Position numbers and translations under genes: made by a program. From Paraspadella gotoi (taxonomy: Eukaryota > Chaetognatha): a stretch of 64,000 bases of DNA. Shown piece after piece: positions 40,212 to 51,670 of this stretch. The number at the start of each line of letters is the position of its first letter. The first letter of the stretch is position 1. The stretch lies in assembly GCA_051294375.1 (NCBI GenBank), contig CM119268.1, forward strand, positions 12,965,770 through 13,029,769, written 5' to 3'. A model generated the notes under the pieces. That model saw only the letters and a list, made by a program, of their open reading frames with translations, was not told the origin of the DNA and searched no databases.

Positions 40212-41501
40212 ATGACACCGGAAAGCGAGAAATCAGATTTGTGCTCGGAAGCTCTCCCCCCTTCTCTTCAGCCCTCCTCCCCATCGCTTCTTCACTCCCC
40301 TCAATCAGCTTCGCGAGATCAGCTATTGGCAACTGCGGCGAAGTTCCTCGCTAACCCGGAAGTACTCGCCGCCGACGCCGACAAGAAACGTCGATTTCTA
40401 CGTTCTAAAGGCTTGACGGACGACGAGATCGAAAACGCTTTTCATTCCGCTCACGGCGCATTCGGACCGCCAAGGCCACTCCCACCTCCGCTGACTCAAA
40501 CTGTAATTCCCGTCGAAAGATTTTCGCCGCCTTGGTGGACTCTGATTTTTTTGGCCGGTAGTTTGGGGTACGGAGCCTACTTTATTTACACCAACTACGT
40601 CACTCCATTCTTAAAGAGACAGCGCCGAGTGGACAAAAAGATGGCAGTTCTAGAAGAATGTATCGTCAGCCTTCAGGTTATTCTCCACTCTTATTTTCGT
40701 GACCGTTTAGGTTTTTTTAAAACTAGTTGTTTTCAAAGGACAATGTTGCTCTAACAATGAAGTCTGTCCAAGAATCCGTTGAGAGGCTCGAGCTTTCGCT
40801 TCAGTTACAGTCATCATCATCGGCGACTATGGAATCGAGATTGCGCGAAACCCAGGCCAAGGCTTTGACCGAGGTTCGGTGTTTTTTGGGGTTGTTGTTT
40901 TTCGCGGACTCCAATAATACCAAGTTTTAATTTATTTCAGCTGCGTTCGGAAATTCTCTCTGTCAAAGGTCTTCTACTAAATGCCAGAAATTTTCCAACC
41001 CCAAAACAACTATCGCCGTCGGTCGAAATTCCCCCGGCGCCTCCAGCGTGGCAATTGACTTCTACTTCGGCCGCAGGAACGGAGCAGCGAATTGGAAAAC
41101 GATCGCTGTGTTTGGAACCGTTCTCCGCCGGTCGCATCCCCGCCGCCCAGGAAAGCGTCGTCGAATCATTGATTTGTTCGGGAAGAGACGCTAAGGAGGG
41201 ACCAGGAGGCGACTCGGCGTCTAGCGGGTCGTCGGCGGCATCGTTTGAAGTAGTTGACGGAAGGGAGGACGGCGCCCCCAGTCTCGTCAGGCGTCAAAGA
41301 CAGAGCTCTAGTCCGGACGGACTCTCTAATATCGAAGAGAGCGGCGTCAGCGTCGAAGGGGACGAAGCTGTTGGAAGCGGGGATGAAAGACTCCTGACTG
41401 ACGACGACGACGACAACGTGGGTCTGGAAAAGGAGTGCGAACGGCTGACCGTGAAAGAACGAGATAGCGAAAGTGGAGCCAATGACAGACGTTTAGTTTA
41501 A
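40212..41501 (+). CDS. PEX14: Peroxisomal membrane docking protein PEX14
   Basis: Docks the PEX5 import receptor at the peroxisome membrane with PEX13. Exons 40212-40676, 40739-40873 and 40941-41501 give 386 aa (human 377). Residues about 35-80 form the PEX5-binding helical domain (FLANPEVLAADADKKRRFL, KGLTDDEIENAF). A Pro-rich linker precedes the membrane segment WWTLIFLAGSLGYGAYFIY (about 110-130), then a coiled coil (MAVLEECIVSLQ, VERLELSLQLQS) and an acidic, low-complexity C-terminus with a DDDDD run. The first in-frame ATG is used; the preceding frame is open back to a splice-acceptor-like site, so a short upstream coding exon cannot be excluded. The stop is 330 bp from DCAF6. Confidence 0.93.
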
Positions 41502-41831
41502 AAATCTGCATATCTAGGTTAGGCAAAAACGTGAATAAAAGAATGACACAATATACAATAATTAATAATTGATTGTTGTACAATTAATAATAATAATAAT
41601 AGTAGCTTTTAGTTCCCCCCCTCATAAATTGTTTGTTTTTGTTTTCCAGTTAACTGAACATATGGACGCTTTTTCCGGGGATATTTTTTTTTCTCCCCGT
41701 CGAAAAGCGGACCTCCCTGCAGGCGGGGAGCAATGAAGATCGATCGTCTTTACTTTATCATTCCTTCCCGCGGGGAAGATTTTAGGGGTTTTGTTTTAGA
41801 GACTCCTCGTTGGCAATAAAATCTCGCAGCG
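41502..41831. other. Short PEX14-DCAF6 spacer
   Basis: Contains GC-rich palindromic patches (CCCCGTCGAAAAGCGG, CTCCCTGCAGGCGGGGAG) likely to be DCAF6 promoter, and an acceptor-like TTTTGTTTTAG 30 bp before the DCAF6 start. Confidence 0.45.
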
Positions 41832-44800
41832 ATGCTGAGTCCTTTGGCAAACTCTTTCGATCGCGGAGGCGCCGGTGCTTACCGCCCGTTGAACCGTTTG
41901 AGGTAATAACCTTAAAGACACTGACGTTTTGAATATGTAGTATGTTCTACCTCACTTCTTTCTGTAGCAAGTCTCGCGTAGATATCATTCAACGACTTGG
42001 CGAGCTTCGTCACGTTAAGGTCCACGCGGGTTGCGTCAATACCATTGCGTGGAACGCCGCAGGCACCCGGCTTCTATCGGGTTCGGACGACCAGCGCCTG
42101 CTGCTTTGCGATCCGCTAAATCATCAGAGCTTTTCCTTTGTGCGAACGAGGTAAAAAGGTCACTTGATTGATATTATTCGACCAAGACGTGATTTCCCGT
42201 TATTTTATCAGACATCGGGCCAACATTTTCTCGGCCAAGTTTTTGTGCCACAGCAACGACGAGAAGGTGGTTTCCTGCTCCGGGGATGGCGCCATTTACG
42301 TCTCTCATCTCGAAGGCAAGATTTTTCTCTGCTAAAAAAAGAATTGGTTATGTCTTCCCGCTTTCCTCACCCCTGTATATTTCCGACTCGCACAGGAAAC
42401 CATATGGTTTCTACGGAACCCTTCACGTGTCACGGTCGGACTTGTTACGAAGTCGAGACCAGCATCACAGAACCTTTCACTTTTTTCTCCGCCGGGGAGG
42501 ATGGCACTGTGCGGTAGTTATCCTTGCAGCTTTTACTTAAAAAACCAAAACATATCTATCAGTGCATTTTCTTGATCATGGTTCTCATTATTTTACAGAT
42601 GGTACGATCTTCGCACCAAATCTCGTTGCCAGAAATCTCCTTGCACAGAAGACATTCTTATTAGTCTTCCACGTGGCGTGACGACAATGGATCTGCATCC
42701 GACTAAACCTTGGGAGATATCGATCGGTTGCTGCGATGCTAGAGTTAAAGGTAACAAAAAAAATGTCGCAATATTATTTAAATAAAACTGTAAATAATGG
42801 TAAATTGTTAAATGACAAATTGAATTTCCAAAGTTAAAAAATAGCCAATTGTGGCATGCGTTTTACCCTCTTCAGGTTTCGATCGTCGAATGATGAGCAC
42901 TAAAGCATCTGGCGACGGTGTTCCCTGGAGCAAAGGAAAACCAGGAATAATTTACGACTTCATCCCTCCAGGACTTGGGTTGGTTGGATCAAAATTGTAT
43001 TTCTCTTACACGGAAATGACGATAATTTTTAATCACCGCTTTTCTCTTTACAGACGACCCCGTCGCATCACCAGCCTCAAACATTCTGCCGACGGGAACG
43101 AGTTGTTAGTGTCTTATTCTGAAGAAAACGTGTATCTCTACGATCTGAAGAGCAGCGTCCACAGTAAAGAATTCTCCGCTATGCTGGAAAAGGTCCATTG
43201 GGGGAGTTTGGATGTTTTATGTCCATATCAACAGTGGGGTTATATTTTCATCCTTTTTTTTTCCAGGACAAATCTGACAAAAAAGCTGGCCTCTTGAAAA
43301 GTATTTCTCGGCTGCGAAACCTGCGGACGGAAGAATCTCGTTCCCGAGAAAAAAGCGGCGTTGCCGACGGCGAAACCGCATTATCCGCTCTGGAAATAAC
43401 GTCTCCCCCGAGCGCCGAGGATTCCGCCGTCCCGGGCGAGTCTATCGTTGCCCTCAACACCGCCTCCGCTGCTACCGCTACCGACAATGACGAAGCTCAG
43501 TGCGTTCTCAAAAAACGACGATTCAATCAGGCGATTTCTTTCAACAATTCTCCCTCTCTTACTCCGCCTGCACCGGAATCGATTAATCTGACAGAAAATA
43601 ACATCGAAGACGAAAATCTCGAAAACTCCGTCGAAGAAATAGATTCGGGCCAGCTGTGCGACGACCGTCCAGTGACAAAATATTTTCTCGCCATCGGCGA
43701 TGGCCCTGCGCGCGACGATCCCGCACACATTCCGATTCAGCCAAAGGATTCTCCGTCGTGCGAAATAGAGTCGAGTCTTTCTTCGGAACCGTCGGAGCCG
43801 TCTGTCGAATCTTCGGAAATCTCTCCGATGAGAGGACACCTCCAGGGACAGGAAAAAAAAGACGATAACGAATCGTTTATAGAGGGAACGGTAGACATTC
43901 CGCTCGACAATCAAGCCAACGCCTCCACTTCGCCCGAACCGGAGGCCTCTTGCTCCGCTGATACCACTCGTCGGCGTCACAGCGATTCTTCTCTCCCTCC
44001 AATTATCGGATTTCGCGGAGGCGCGGGCGTCTCCTCGTCATCATCACTTCCCTCCACGCAGTCGCTCTTTCGCGCCCCGGCCACCTTGCCGCGTCCGGCG
44101 ACTCGAGGATCGGAGGGTTCCGGCGTCCGTCCTCCTATGAAACGCTTACGTCTTCGGGGCGACTGGTCGGACACGGGGCCAAACGCGCGACCCGAAAGCG
44201 AACGCGGTGGTGGCGAACCGGAAGCAGACAACGCTTTTCAAAACTTTATGCGCCGCATGTCGCACGTGTTCACGCGTTTTTTGGCCGAAGAAGGGAGCGA
44301 GGGCGAGGGGAGTGAAAGGAGAGGAGATGTTGGCTCCTCGGGCGACTTCCTCGAAAACGTCGAATCTGCAGACGTTGAACCAGCCTCGTCAACCGCGACT
44401 GGCGATACGGACCCGGTAGAAAGCGAACAGGAATCCAGTTCGTCTCCTCAACCTCCGCCCTCGGTTCCGGTCGTTCGGCTGACGCTAAAAAATCAGGGCG
44501 TTGATGCTAGTTCCGTTGAGATGGTAGCCAATGAAACAGAGTTAGCTAATCGGCGTCAACTCGTCGAGGAATCTGATTGTGGTGAAGAGACCCCCAGTGC
44601 CGCAACGCCGTATTCTACAGGCGAACCTTCAGCGCTTAATGCAGAGGACGAGTCTTTAGCGGTTTCGATCTCGGAATCTCCTGCCGTTGGTGCTTTACTT
44701 TCAAATTCCGCATCCGCAGCGAAGGCGTCTTGTTTAGTCGTCGATGATGAAGATTCTCTGACTAACAAATCCAAGCGACGGAAACCCAACGAAGAAGACG

Positions 44801-45927
44801 ACGACGAGGAGGAAGGCGATGATCACTCTTCGCCCTCATCGACGCGCCCTTCGTGCACGGCCTCGGCATCTCGGCGTGCTGTTGCCGCCGCTCAACAGAT
44901 TCAGAGGTTTTACCGAAGGAAAAAAAGTCGGGGCGACGAGGACGGAGACGGCGACGACGAAGGGGACGACGACGAGGATCTCGCTAGGAGAAGGGTCAGA
45001 AACCCCGAATTTACAGATTTGGGAGTCAAAATGGTTTATAAAGGTAGGAATTTCTCCCAAAAGGTCTGGAAATTAGGAAATATCGAAAAGAGCGATATTA
45101 TGGCAACGGGAGGATAGCCTGTGATACCCGGGGCGCGGGGTATCTCACCAACTGGCGTAGGGGCTGCGGACCCTCAGTGACCGCCTCCTGTCACTGGCAT
45201 GTTTATACCGGCACCGTCACATTTAAGCCAGAACCGGGATACCCAGGGATTGAACCCGGGACGCACGGATGGAATGAGATGATTTAGCCTGCTCAGCCAT
45301 TGAGACGAGGCTGAGGACGGACAGCAGTGAGGCAGCTTTAAGTCTTGCTGCCACAATATCTTTATTTCAGGACACCGCAATTCGCGCACGATGATCAAAG
45401 AGGCCAACTTTTGGGGCGACGACTATGTCGTTTCGGGCTCCGACTGCGGACGATTATTTTTCTGGCGGAAATCGGACGCCCGATTGGTCAACTTGCTGGA
45501 GGCCGACAAGCACGTCGTCAACTGCGTGCAACCGCACCCAGAATTTCCTATCCTTGCGTCCAGCGGGATCGACTACGACATCAAGATCTGGGCTCCTGTT
45601 AAAACCGAACCCGACTTCGACGAAGCCTGGTAAGAAAAACTTATTTGAAATTGAATGACTATATTTCCTCGTTTTAAATTTGATACGTATAATAATACAC
45701 TTATAACTCGTACTTTTTAAAGCGCGGAGCGAGTGGTAAAACGAAACGAGCTAATGCTGGCGGAAACCCGCAACACGGTGACAATCCCTGCATCCTTCAT
45801 GCTTCGGATGCTTGCCTCGCTCAACCAAATGCGCGGCGGACGTCGGGGTCGTGGACGCTTTGGCGCAGCAAGAAGGACCAGATTTTCGCGTGATACTTCG
45901 TCGACAGATTCTGATTCGGATTGGTGA
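41832..45927 (+). CDS. DCAF6: DDB1- and CUL4-associated factor 6
   Basis: Substrate receptor of CRL4 ubiquitin ligases and nuclear-receptor coactivator (NRIP). Exons 41832-41902, 41968-42150, 42212-42315, 42396-42513, 42599-42750, 42876-42978, 43054-43192, 43267-45043, 45371-45629 and 45723-45927 join in frame to 1036 aa. N-terminal WD40 repeats ([30 protein letters not shown]) are followed by a long disordered acidic region in one 1.8-kb exon that includes the family block [14 protein letters not shown] with RPESER and an IQ motif ([15 protein letters not shown]). C-terminal WD40 repeats follow, with [22 protein letters not shown] and [13 protein letters not shown], then [11 protein letters not shown]. 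The end is an Arg/Gly-rich and Ser/Asp-rich tail. Intron 3 starts with GC (GCAAGA) rather than GT. Intron 9 contains SINE A4. Confidence 0.95.
45098..45325 (-). mobile_element. tRNA-derived SINE, family A-like, copy 4
   Basis: The clearest tRNA head in the window. On the minus strand it reads CTCAATGGCTGAGCAGGC (A box) and then CCGGGTTCAATCCC (B box), with tRNA-like spacing, followed by the shared body and tail. Lies in DCAF6 intron 9, ending about 45 bp before exon 9. Confidence 0.85.
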
Positions 45928-45960
45928 CTTCTCGAAGAAGACTATTTAAAAAAAATATAT

Positions 45961-45966
45961 AATAAA
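45961..45966 (+). terminator. Polyadenylation signal AATAAA
   Basis: Canonical hexamer 34 bp after the DCAF6 stop codon. Confidence 0.6.
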
Positions 45967-47379
45967 CATTAACAAATTATGAATGTAAGCGTTTGTGAGG
46001 CTAACTTACTTTTTTTCATAGAATAATGTCTTTCACGCTAATGTTTTTCTTTATTATGTTACCTGCTGCTGTTTCTACTTTGCCTTAGTAATGCTTATAA
46101 TTTATTCCGTGTAATAATTTTATTTAATTGCTTTCTACCTGAATTGCTGAAGGAAATCCATAATGATTTTCAAATTAATTATCCTACTTACTAGTCTTGA
46201 TAAGAAAGAATTCAAAATTGTAAATCACTTTAGTGAGTTACTTAACCCCTCAATTGTACAATTTTTTTTTCCGTCTACAGTATCGGTTTTGAAGAACCTG
46301 GAAAAGTCCAGGAGGCTGTAACTTTTTTGTAAATGCTGGAAATCAGCTGAAAATCGAATACGGGTTAGACCTGAGGGTGGTTTATTCCCATAAGAGTTTT
46401 GAGCCACTTTAAAAAAAAAATAGTGAATGGGCATTTTTTTGGACAAAAAAATTAATTTGCATACTGTAAAAAAAATATGGTAGTAAAATACTCTTATATT
46501 CTGGTGATATAACCGGGAGGGGTTGCCTAAACCAGTGGTAAAACAAAATGATCAAATTACAGCTTTGGTTAAAACTCATTTGCATACAGTAGCAATATAT
46601 TTTTTATAATATTGTATTTTCAGTCTTATGATAATTTAAAAAAAATTTATTTCGAATAATAGCTAACTGATACACCAATAACATACAATGAATAAAATAG
46701 AATATTTGTTATTCTTTAATCCAAATTAATTTTCAACAAAACATCAAAATATGCATTTTTTTGAACAAATGTTTTTTAAAAATAGTTACCTTATTCAGCC
46801 TGCAGCACCCCGCGGGAAGCCGTAGAGTTAGAGTCGGGGCCGAGAGGCGCAAGGAACGACGAAAGAGACCAACGGATCGCGCACGGCGGGCGGGCGAAGC
46901 AGCGCCGAAAAACAAAATGGGGGGGGGTGGGGGAAGTTAGAATCTGATCTACAGGGACCCACAATGGCGTACTGCGAAGACACAACATCAGGCAACCATC
47001 TCCGACAGCAGCATGCCTCTCCCATCTACCCTTGTGAGCAAAAGACTCACCTCGTTGCATCCCACGGAGTCCTGCAGGCAGAATAGTTACCTTATTCAGC
47101 CTGCAGCACCCCGCGGGAAGCCGTAGAGTTAGAGTCGGGGCCGAGAGACCAGGACGACCTAACCCCTACACAGCCATATAAGGGGACCCCCTAAACAATC
47201 AACCCGTACCTTAAACCACCCAAAACTCAATCCAGACCTGAAAAAGTAGCGGGGACAAACCCTTCGGGAGGTATTATCCTAAAGCGTTTAGATACACCGC
47301 ATAAAATGGAGAAACCACGAGAGAACTATGGTGCGGAGGAGACGGTGTGCCAGATGGAGAGGGAAGGGAAACAGGAAGA

Positions 47380-47880
47380 GGACAACCAAACCCGGGGTGG
47401 CAAGATGGAGGGGAGAACGGAAGGAAAGAGACGAAAAAAGGGGAGTCAGGTGAGGGACAACCAACCTGGGGTGGCAAGAGGGGATATCAAAAGGAGATGA
47501 AGAGGGGGAGCCAGGAGGGGACAACCAACCTGGGGTGGCAAGAGGGGACGCTGAAAGAAGGAGACGAAGAGAGGGAATCAGGAGGGGGACAACCAACCTG
47601 GGTAGTAAGGGGAGGAAAGAGATGAAAAAGGGGGAAGTCAGGTGGGACAACCAACCTGAGGTGGCAAGAGGGGATGTCGAAAGGAAGAAGATGAAGAGGG
47701 GGAGCCCAGTGGGGGACAACCAACCTGGGGGGAAGAGGGGCGCAAAAAAAAAGAGACAAAGAGGGGGAGACAGGTGGGGGACAACCAACCTGGGGTGGCA
47801 AGAGGGGACGTCGAAAGAAAGGAGACGAAGAGGGGGAGTCAGGAGGGGGATGATCAACCTGGGTGGGGACAGGGAGGAGG
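47380..47880. repeat. Purine-rich minisatellite, about 60-68 bp period
   Basis: About eight degenerate copies of a unit centred on GACAACCAACCTGGGGTGGC, separated by GA-rich filler. One strand is almost entirely purine. Lies inside the gag-like element. Confidence 0.85.
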
Positions 47881-48290
47881 GGCCTGGAGGAGGAGGGGGA
47901 AGGAAAGGAGAGCTTTAGATAATTGAGGAGAGCAATCCGCGGGTAGCAGAGAGCTCTCAGAGCAGGGAGCGGGAGGGGAAAGGGATGGGCGAGGGAAGGT
48001 AAAGCGGGAGAGGGAAGAGGTCTACATAAACTGGACAGGAGGGGAAACGACATGCTGAAACAGCAATGCCAAACCAACAGTATCGCCCCATGCATAGTGG
48101 GCTCACCTGATTGACAAAAACCCTGCAAGATCAGCGGCATCCACTTAAGCAAAAGAGCATCCATCTCTGCATAACAGAGAAAATTAACAAAATACATAAC
48201 ACACCTGTAGCATACCGCCACAGGTACAGTATCAAAACCAAAGGGGGTTCGAACTAAGAAAAAACGAAAGAAAAGAAAATATTGCGAAAA

Positions 48291-48569
48291 TCACTTGCGC
48301 GAAGGACAGAGACGAGCAACATGGCCAACCTGACCACATTTGAAGCAGGAAGCGGTATTCAGATCAAATTCCCTTCGCAGGACTAGAGGAGGCCAAAGAA
48401 GGAGGAGCAGGAAGGGCCAGAAGGGGAGCAACACGAGGAGCAACACCCTGCTCGGACCTTGGGCACGGAGGTAAGGGTTTGGCGAAAAACTTCTGCATAC
48501 GGCGAATGATAACAGAACCGGCATCGCCCGAAAGTTCCGAGTAGACGAAAACTGGCGGCCCACCGGCAC
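48291..48569 (-). pseudogene. Gag nucleocapsid remnant with CCHC knuckle
   Basis: 93-codon minus-strand frame whose C-terminus has C-x2-C-x4-H-x4-C (CFKCGQVGHVARLC) followed by PSRK. Upstream Gag-like sequence continues in other frames (48383-48877, 48853-49336), so the gene is frameshifted. Confidence 0.6.
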
Positions 48570-51406
48570 TCGATGGCAATGAGAACCTCGAGCTGAGAGA
48601 TCATGCTCTTGAAAACAGACTTGACCACCATACCAGAGCGCCTCTTAGAACTGGGGAGGAGGCTGGCGTTCACGGAAGAGTAGAGGCACTGAATAAGGTC
48701 ATAGATCGCGGAATAATCACCAAAATCGCCGCATTTCATTTTCATCTCGCAACATGCGCAGTGCGCGCTTGCGCAGCAAACGCATCTCCGGGGTGGCGAC
48801 CTTAGAAAAGGCCCTGACAAGACAGGAGTCAGGACGCAAAGACTTTGACCGCTCATCGACTCAGCTCCAGAATCCACATCCGTTTCACGACGTCCGAGCT
48901 CGAGACGTCATCCGAGGAATCCACATCGTAGGCTACAACCTTCCTAGACTTGGAGGAGCGGGCTCCAGCGGCAGACGTCGAGGCGCCGGAAGCAGGGGGC
49001 TTGTCCCAACGAGACTTCTTGGAGGACGTTTGACAGCACCGAGAAAGTCGGCGCGGCACACACGGCGAAATAGCCCCTTCACGCGAAGAAGATCCAGACC
49101 CTTGGAGCAGTGACTGACTTCCCGGAATAGAGAGCAGACACCCGCGCAAACTGCTCACGGCCATCGGCGGAGTCGGGGTCGGTAAGGCGGAAGGATTGGA
49201 CGTCGCGATACCCATTGACGACCAGCTTGGCCACCATCTCGGTGGAAAGACCGTAGTGGAAACAGACATATTGAAGCTCCAAGGGCATTCCGCAATTTGA
49301 GCCGTAGGGACAAAACCCCTCCGGAAAAGGGGTCAAAGCGACGTTGACATCAGACGAGGAGAAAGCGACATGATCGCAATAACAATGTCTCGGGATTTAG
49401 ATAATTAAGAAACCTGTAGTAAACTAAGAGAGAGGCAAGCATATAAACGCAAACAGAAAATAAAATAGTAAAGAGTCCGAAAACCGGAGTGGTTGCAACA
49501 ATGTCCACAGCAACAGGCGGCGGACGAAGCGCCCGGTGAGCAAAAGAACTCACCTCGTTGGCATCCACGGAGTCCTGCAGCAGAATAGTAATTATGCCAA
49601 CCAACTGTCCTCGGTGCACTGATTACAAATATATAATTTTTTTTTTAAATACGACTACTATATTATGAAATATAACCCTTCAAAACCTTAACAAATATAG
49701 AAAAAACACCCTTAATTCAAACTTTAATAAAAACCGTTCCAATGATATTACATCTCTCTTACTTTAATACATATCAAGGAGAACCATCAGGTTTATTGTG
49801 TGAAAGTTATAGATAACTTTGATAAGGAATGACTGCACAGGAAGGTGAAAAATAGATGGATGAACTATATCAGCTTGTAATTGAATAATATACTCTTGCT
49901 TAATAAGGCGGAACAAAGTAAAAACTAAGAGTTCTGTAATATAAATAACGTTAGAGCATCCCTGTGGGATGACGAAATAAAAAAAAAAATTAAAATTTTA
50001 TATATAATAAATAATATAGAAGTATTTAAAGTTATCGTATTACTATAAATCATGAAATTTTTTTTTTCAGAATCAGAATTTTTAAAAGCGGATTCGGGTA
50101 GAGATTGAAAAAATAAATAAAAAATATTACTACAAGATTTTAAAATTTTATTGTTTTATTGCTTAATTTTAACAAAAACTATACAAATTATGGTACGACG
50201 ATGATGATGATGATTTTAAAGAGTTTTTCCATTATTTGACCCACTTATCATCAAAATATTGAAAAACGCATTATACTTTGTGTAGAAAACTTTTTATGGG
50301 CTATCTGAATCGGTTCTTAAATAATAAAATTTTATTTGTTCCGCCTTATTAAGCAAGAGTACATTATTCAATTACAAGCTGATATAGTTCATCTATTTTT
50401 CGCCTTCCTGTGCAGTGTGCAGTCATTCCTTATCGAAGTTATCTATAACTTTCACACAATAAACCTGATGGTTCTCCTTGATATGTATTAAAGTATGAGA
50501 GATGTAATATCAATGGAACGGTTTTTATTAAAGTTTGAATTAAGGGTGTTTTTCTGTATTTTTTAAGGTTTTGAAGGGTTATATTTCATAATATAGTAGT
50601 CGTATTTAAAAAAAAATTATATATTTGTAATCAGTGCACCGAGGACAGTTGGTTGGCATAATTACTATTTTTAAAAAAACATTTGTTCAAAAAATGCATA
50701 TTTTGATATTTTGTTGAAAATTAATTTTGGATTAAAAAATAACAAATATTCTATTTTATTCATTGTATGTTATTGGTGTATCAGTTAGCTATTATTTGAA
50801 ATACATTTTTTTAAAATTATCATAAGACTGAAAATACAATATTATAAAAAAATATATTGCTACTGTATGCAAATGAGTTTAACAAAGCTGTATTTGATCA
50901 TTTTGTTTTACCACTGGTTTAGGCAACCTCTCCCGGTTATATCACCATAATATAAGAGTATTTACTACCATATTTTTTTTTACAGTATGCAAATTAATTT
51001 TTTGTCCAAAAAAATGCCCATTCACTATTTTTTTTTTAAAGTGGCTCAAACTCTTATGGGGAATAAACCACCCTCAGGTCTTACCCGTATTCGATTTTCA
51101 GCTGATTTCCAGCATTTACAAAAAAGTTACAGCCTCCCTTGACTTTTCCAGGTTCTTCAAAACCGATACTGTATATAATTTTCCCTTCCTACTAGGAGGA
51201 TTTGTTCCTTACTCTCTCTACCATGAGTATTTTCCCTTTATTTTTTATAGAAATTTGCTCTTCTGTCTGCACCCACTAGATTTTTTATTGTTTTTTACAA
51301 AATAACAAATTTTTATATGTTTTAGTTTTAATAAACCAGAGGGCGGTCTAAATAAAAGAGCATTTTTAAAATCATAGCAATAAAATTTAGTTTTAAGTAT
51401 ATTCAC

Positions 51407-51621
51407 TGTGGTATAATCCTTTCTTTTCGTTGTGTAATAATTATTAGAAAAGTTTGAAATGAATTTTCAACAACGATTTTATTTTTAATAAAAAACGGAC
51501 ATGTTTCGGCTTAACTACAAGCCTTTTTTAATGCTGATGAAGGCTTGTAGTTAAGCCGAAACATGTCCGTTTTTTATTAAAAATAAAATCGTTGTTGAAA
51601 ATTCATTTCAAACTTTTCTAA
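51407..51621. mobile_element. Hairpin retroelement with 13-bp target duplication and ribozyme core
   Basis: Flanked by the direct repeat TAAGTATATTCAC (51394-51406 and 51622-51634). Copy 1 of the host element has a single, diverged version of this site. From 51450 to 51621 the insert is a near-perfect palindrome with arms of about 75-80 bp. The long duplication is typical of target-primed retroposition, not of a cut-and-paste transposon. Confidence 0.8.
51530..51570 (+). ncRNA. Hammerhead ribozyme core in the 51.5-kb hairpin
   Basis: CTGATGA (51534-51540), helix II GGCTT/AAGCC with loop GTAGTT, GAAAC (51558-51562), ATGTC (51563-51567). Stem I can pair AATG with CGTT. The opposite arm repeats the helix II and GAAACATGTC portion on the minus strand but lacks CTGATGA. 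Confidence 0.75.
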
Positions 51622-51670
51622 TAAGTATATTCACCAAAAGTTTTTATCTTTTCTAAAATAAAAGAATAGT

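Larger units (their letters stand above)
46787..49584 (-). mobile_element. Gag-like retroelement insert in two tandem units
   Basis: Flanked by the 5-bp duplication ATAGT (46782-46786 and 49585-49589), with a third ATAGT at 47083-47087 separating unit 1 (46787-47082) from unit 2 (47088-49584). Both units start with the same 60 bp (TACCTTATTCAGCCTGCAGC...) and end with the same 48 bp (ACGGAGTCCTGCAG-GCAGA). Minus-strand frames in unit 2 are broken, but one at 48291-48569 ends in a CCHC zinc knuckle, CFKCGQVGHVARLC, typical of retroelement Gag. No reverse transcriptase or integrase is seen, so it is a decayed or non-autonomous element of uncertain class. Confidence 0.75.
46278..51171. mobile_element. 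TA-flanked fold-back element with 837-bp arms, itself interrupted
   Basis: The ends CAGTATCGGTTTTGAAGAACC and its inverse are flanked by TA (46276-46277 and 51172-51173), and copy 1 shows the empty site. The right arm is 50335-51171. The left arm is 46278-46786 plus 49590-49918, the same length once the insert at 46787-49589 is removed. The spacer 49919-50334 has no coding frame. The structure suggests a Tc1/mariner-type fold-back element with no transposase. Confidence 0.88.

Noticed and set aside
43381-43980. 199-codon minus-strand frame opposite DCAF6
   Set aside because: Antisense of the large DCAF6 exon, Arg-rich, with no independent signals.
45098-45325. Functional tRNA gene
   Set aside because: A and B boxes are present but the acceptor and anticodon stems do not pair, and the body is the SINE family A sequence.
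47487-48221. 244-codon minus-strand frame
   Set aside because: It is the pyrimidine strand of the purine minisatellite; the repeated Pro/Leu/Ser pattern follows the DNA repeat and is not evidence of a protein.
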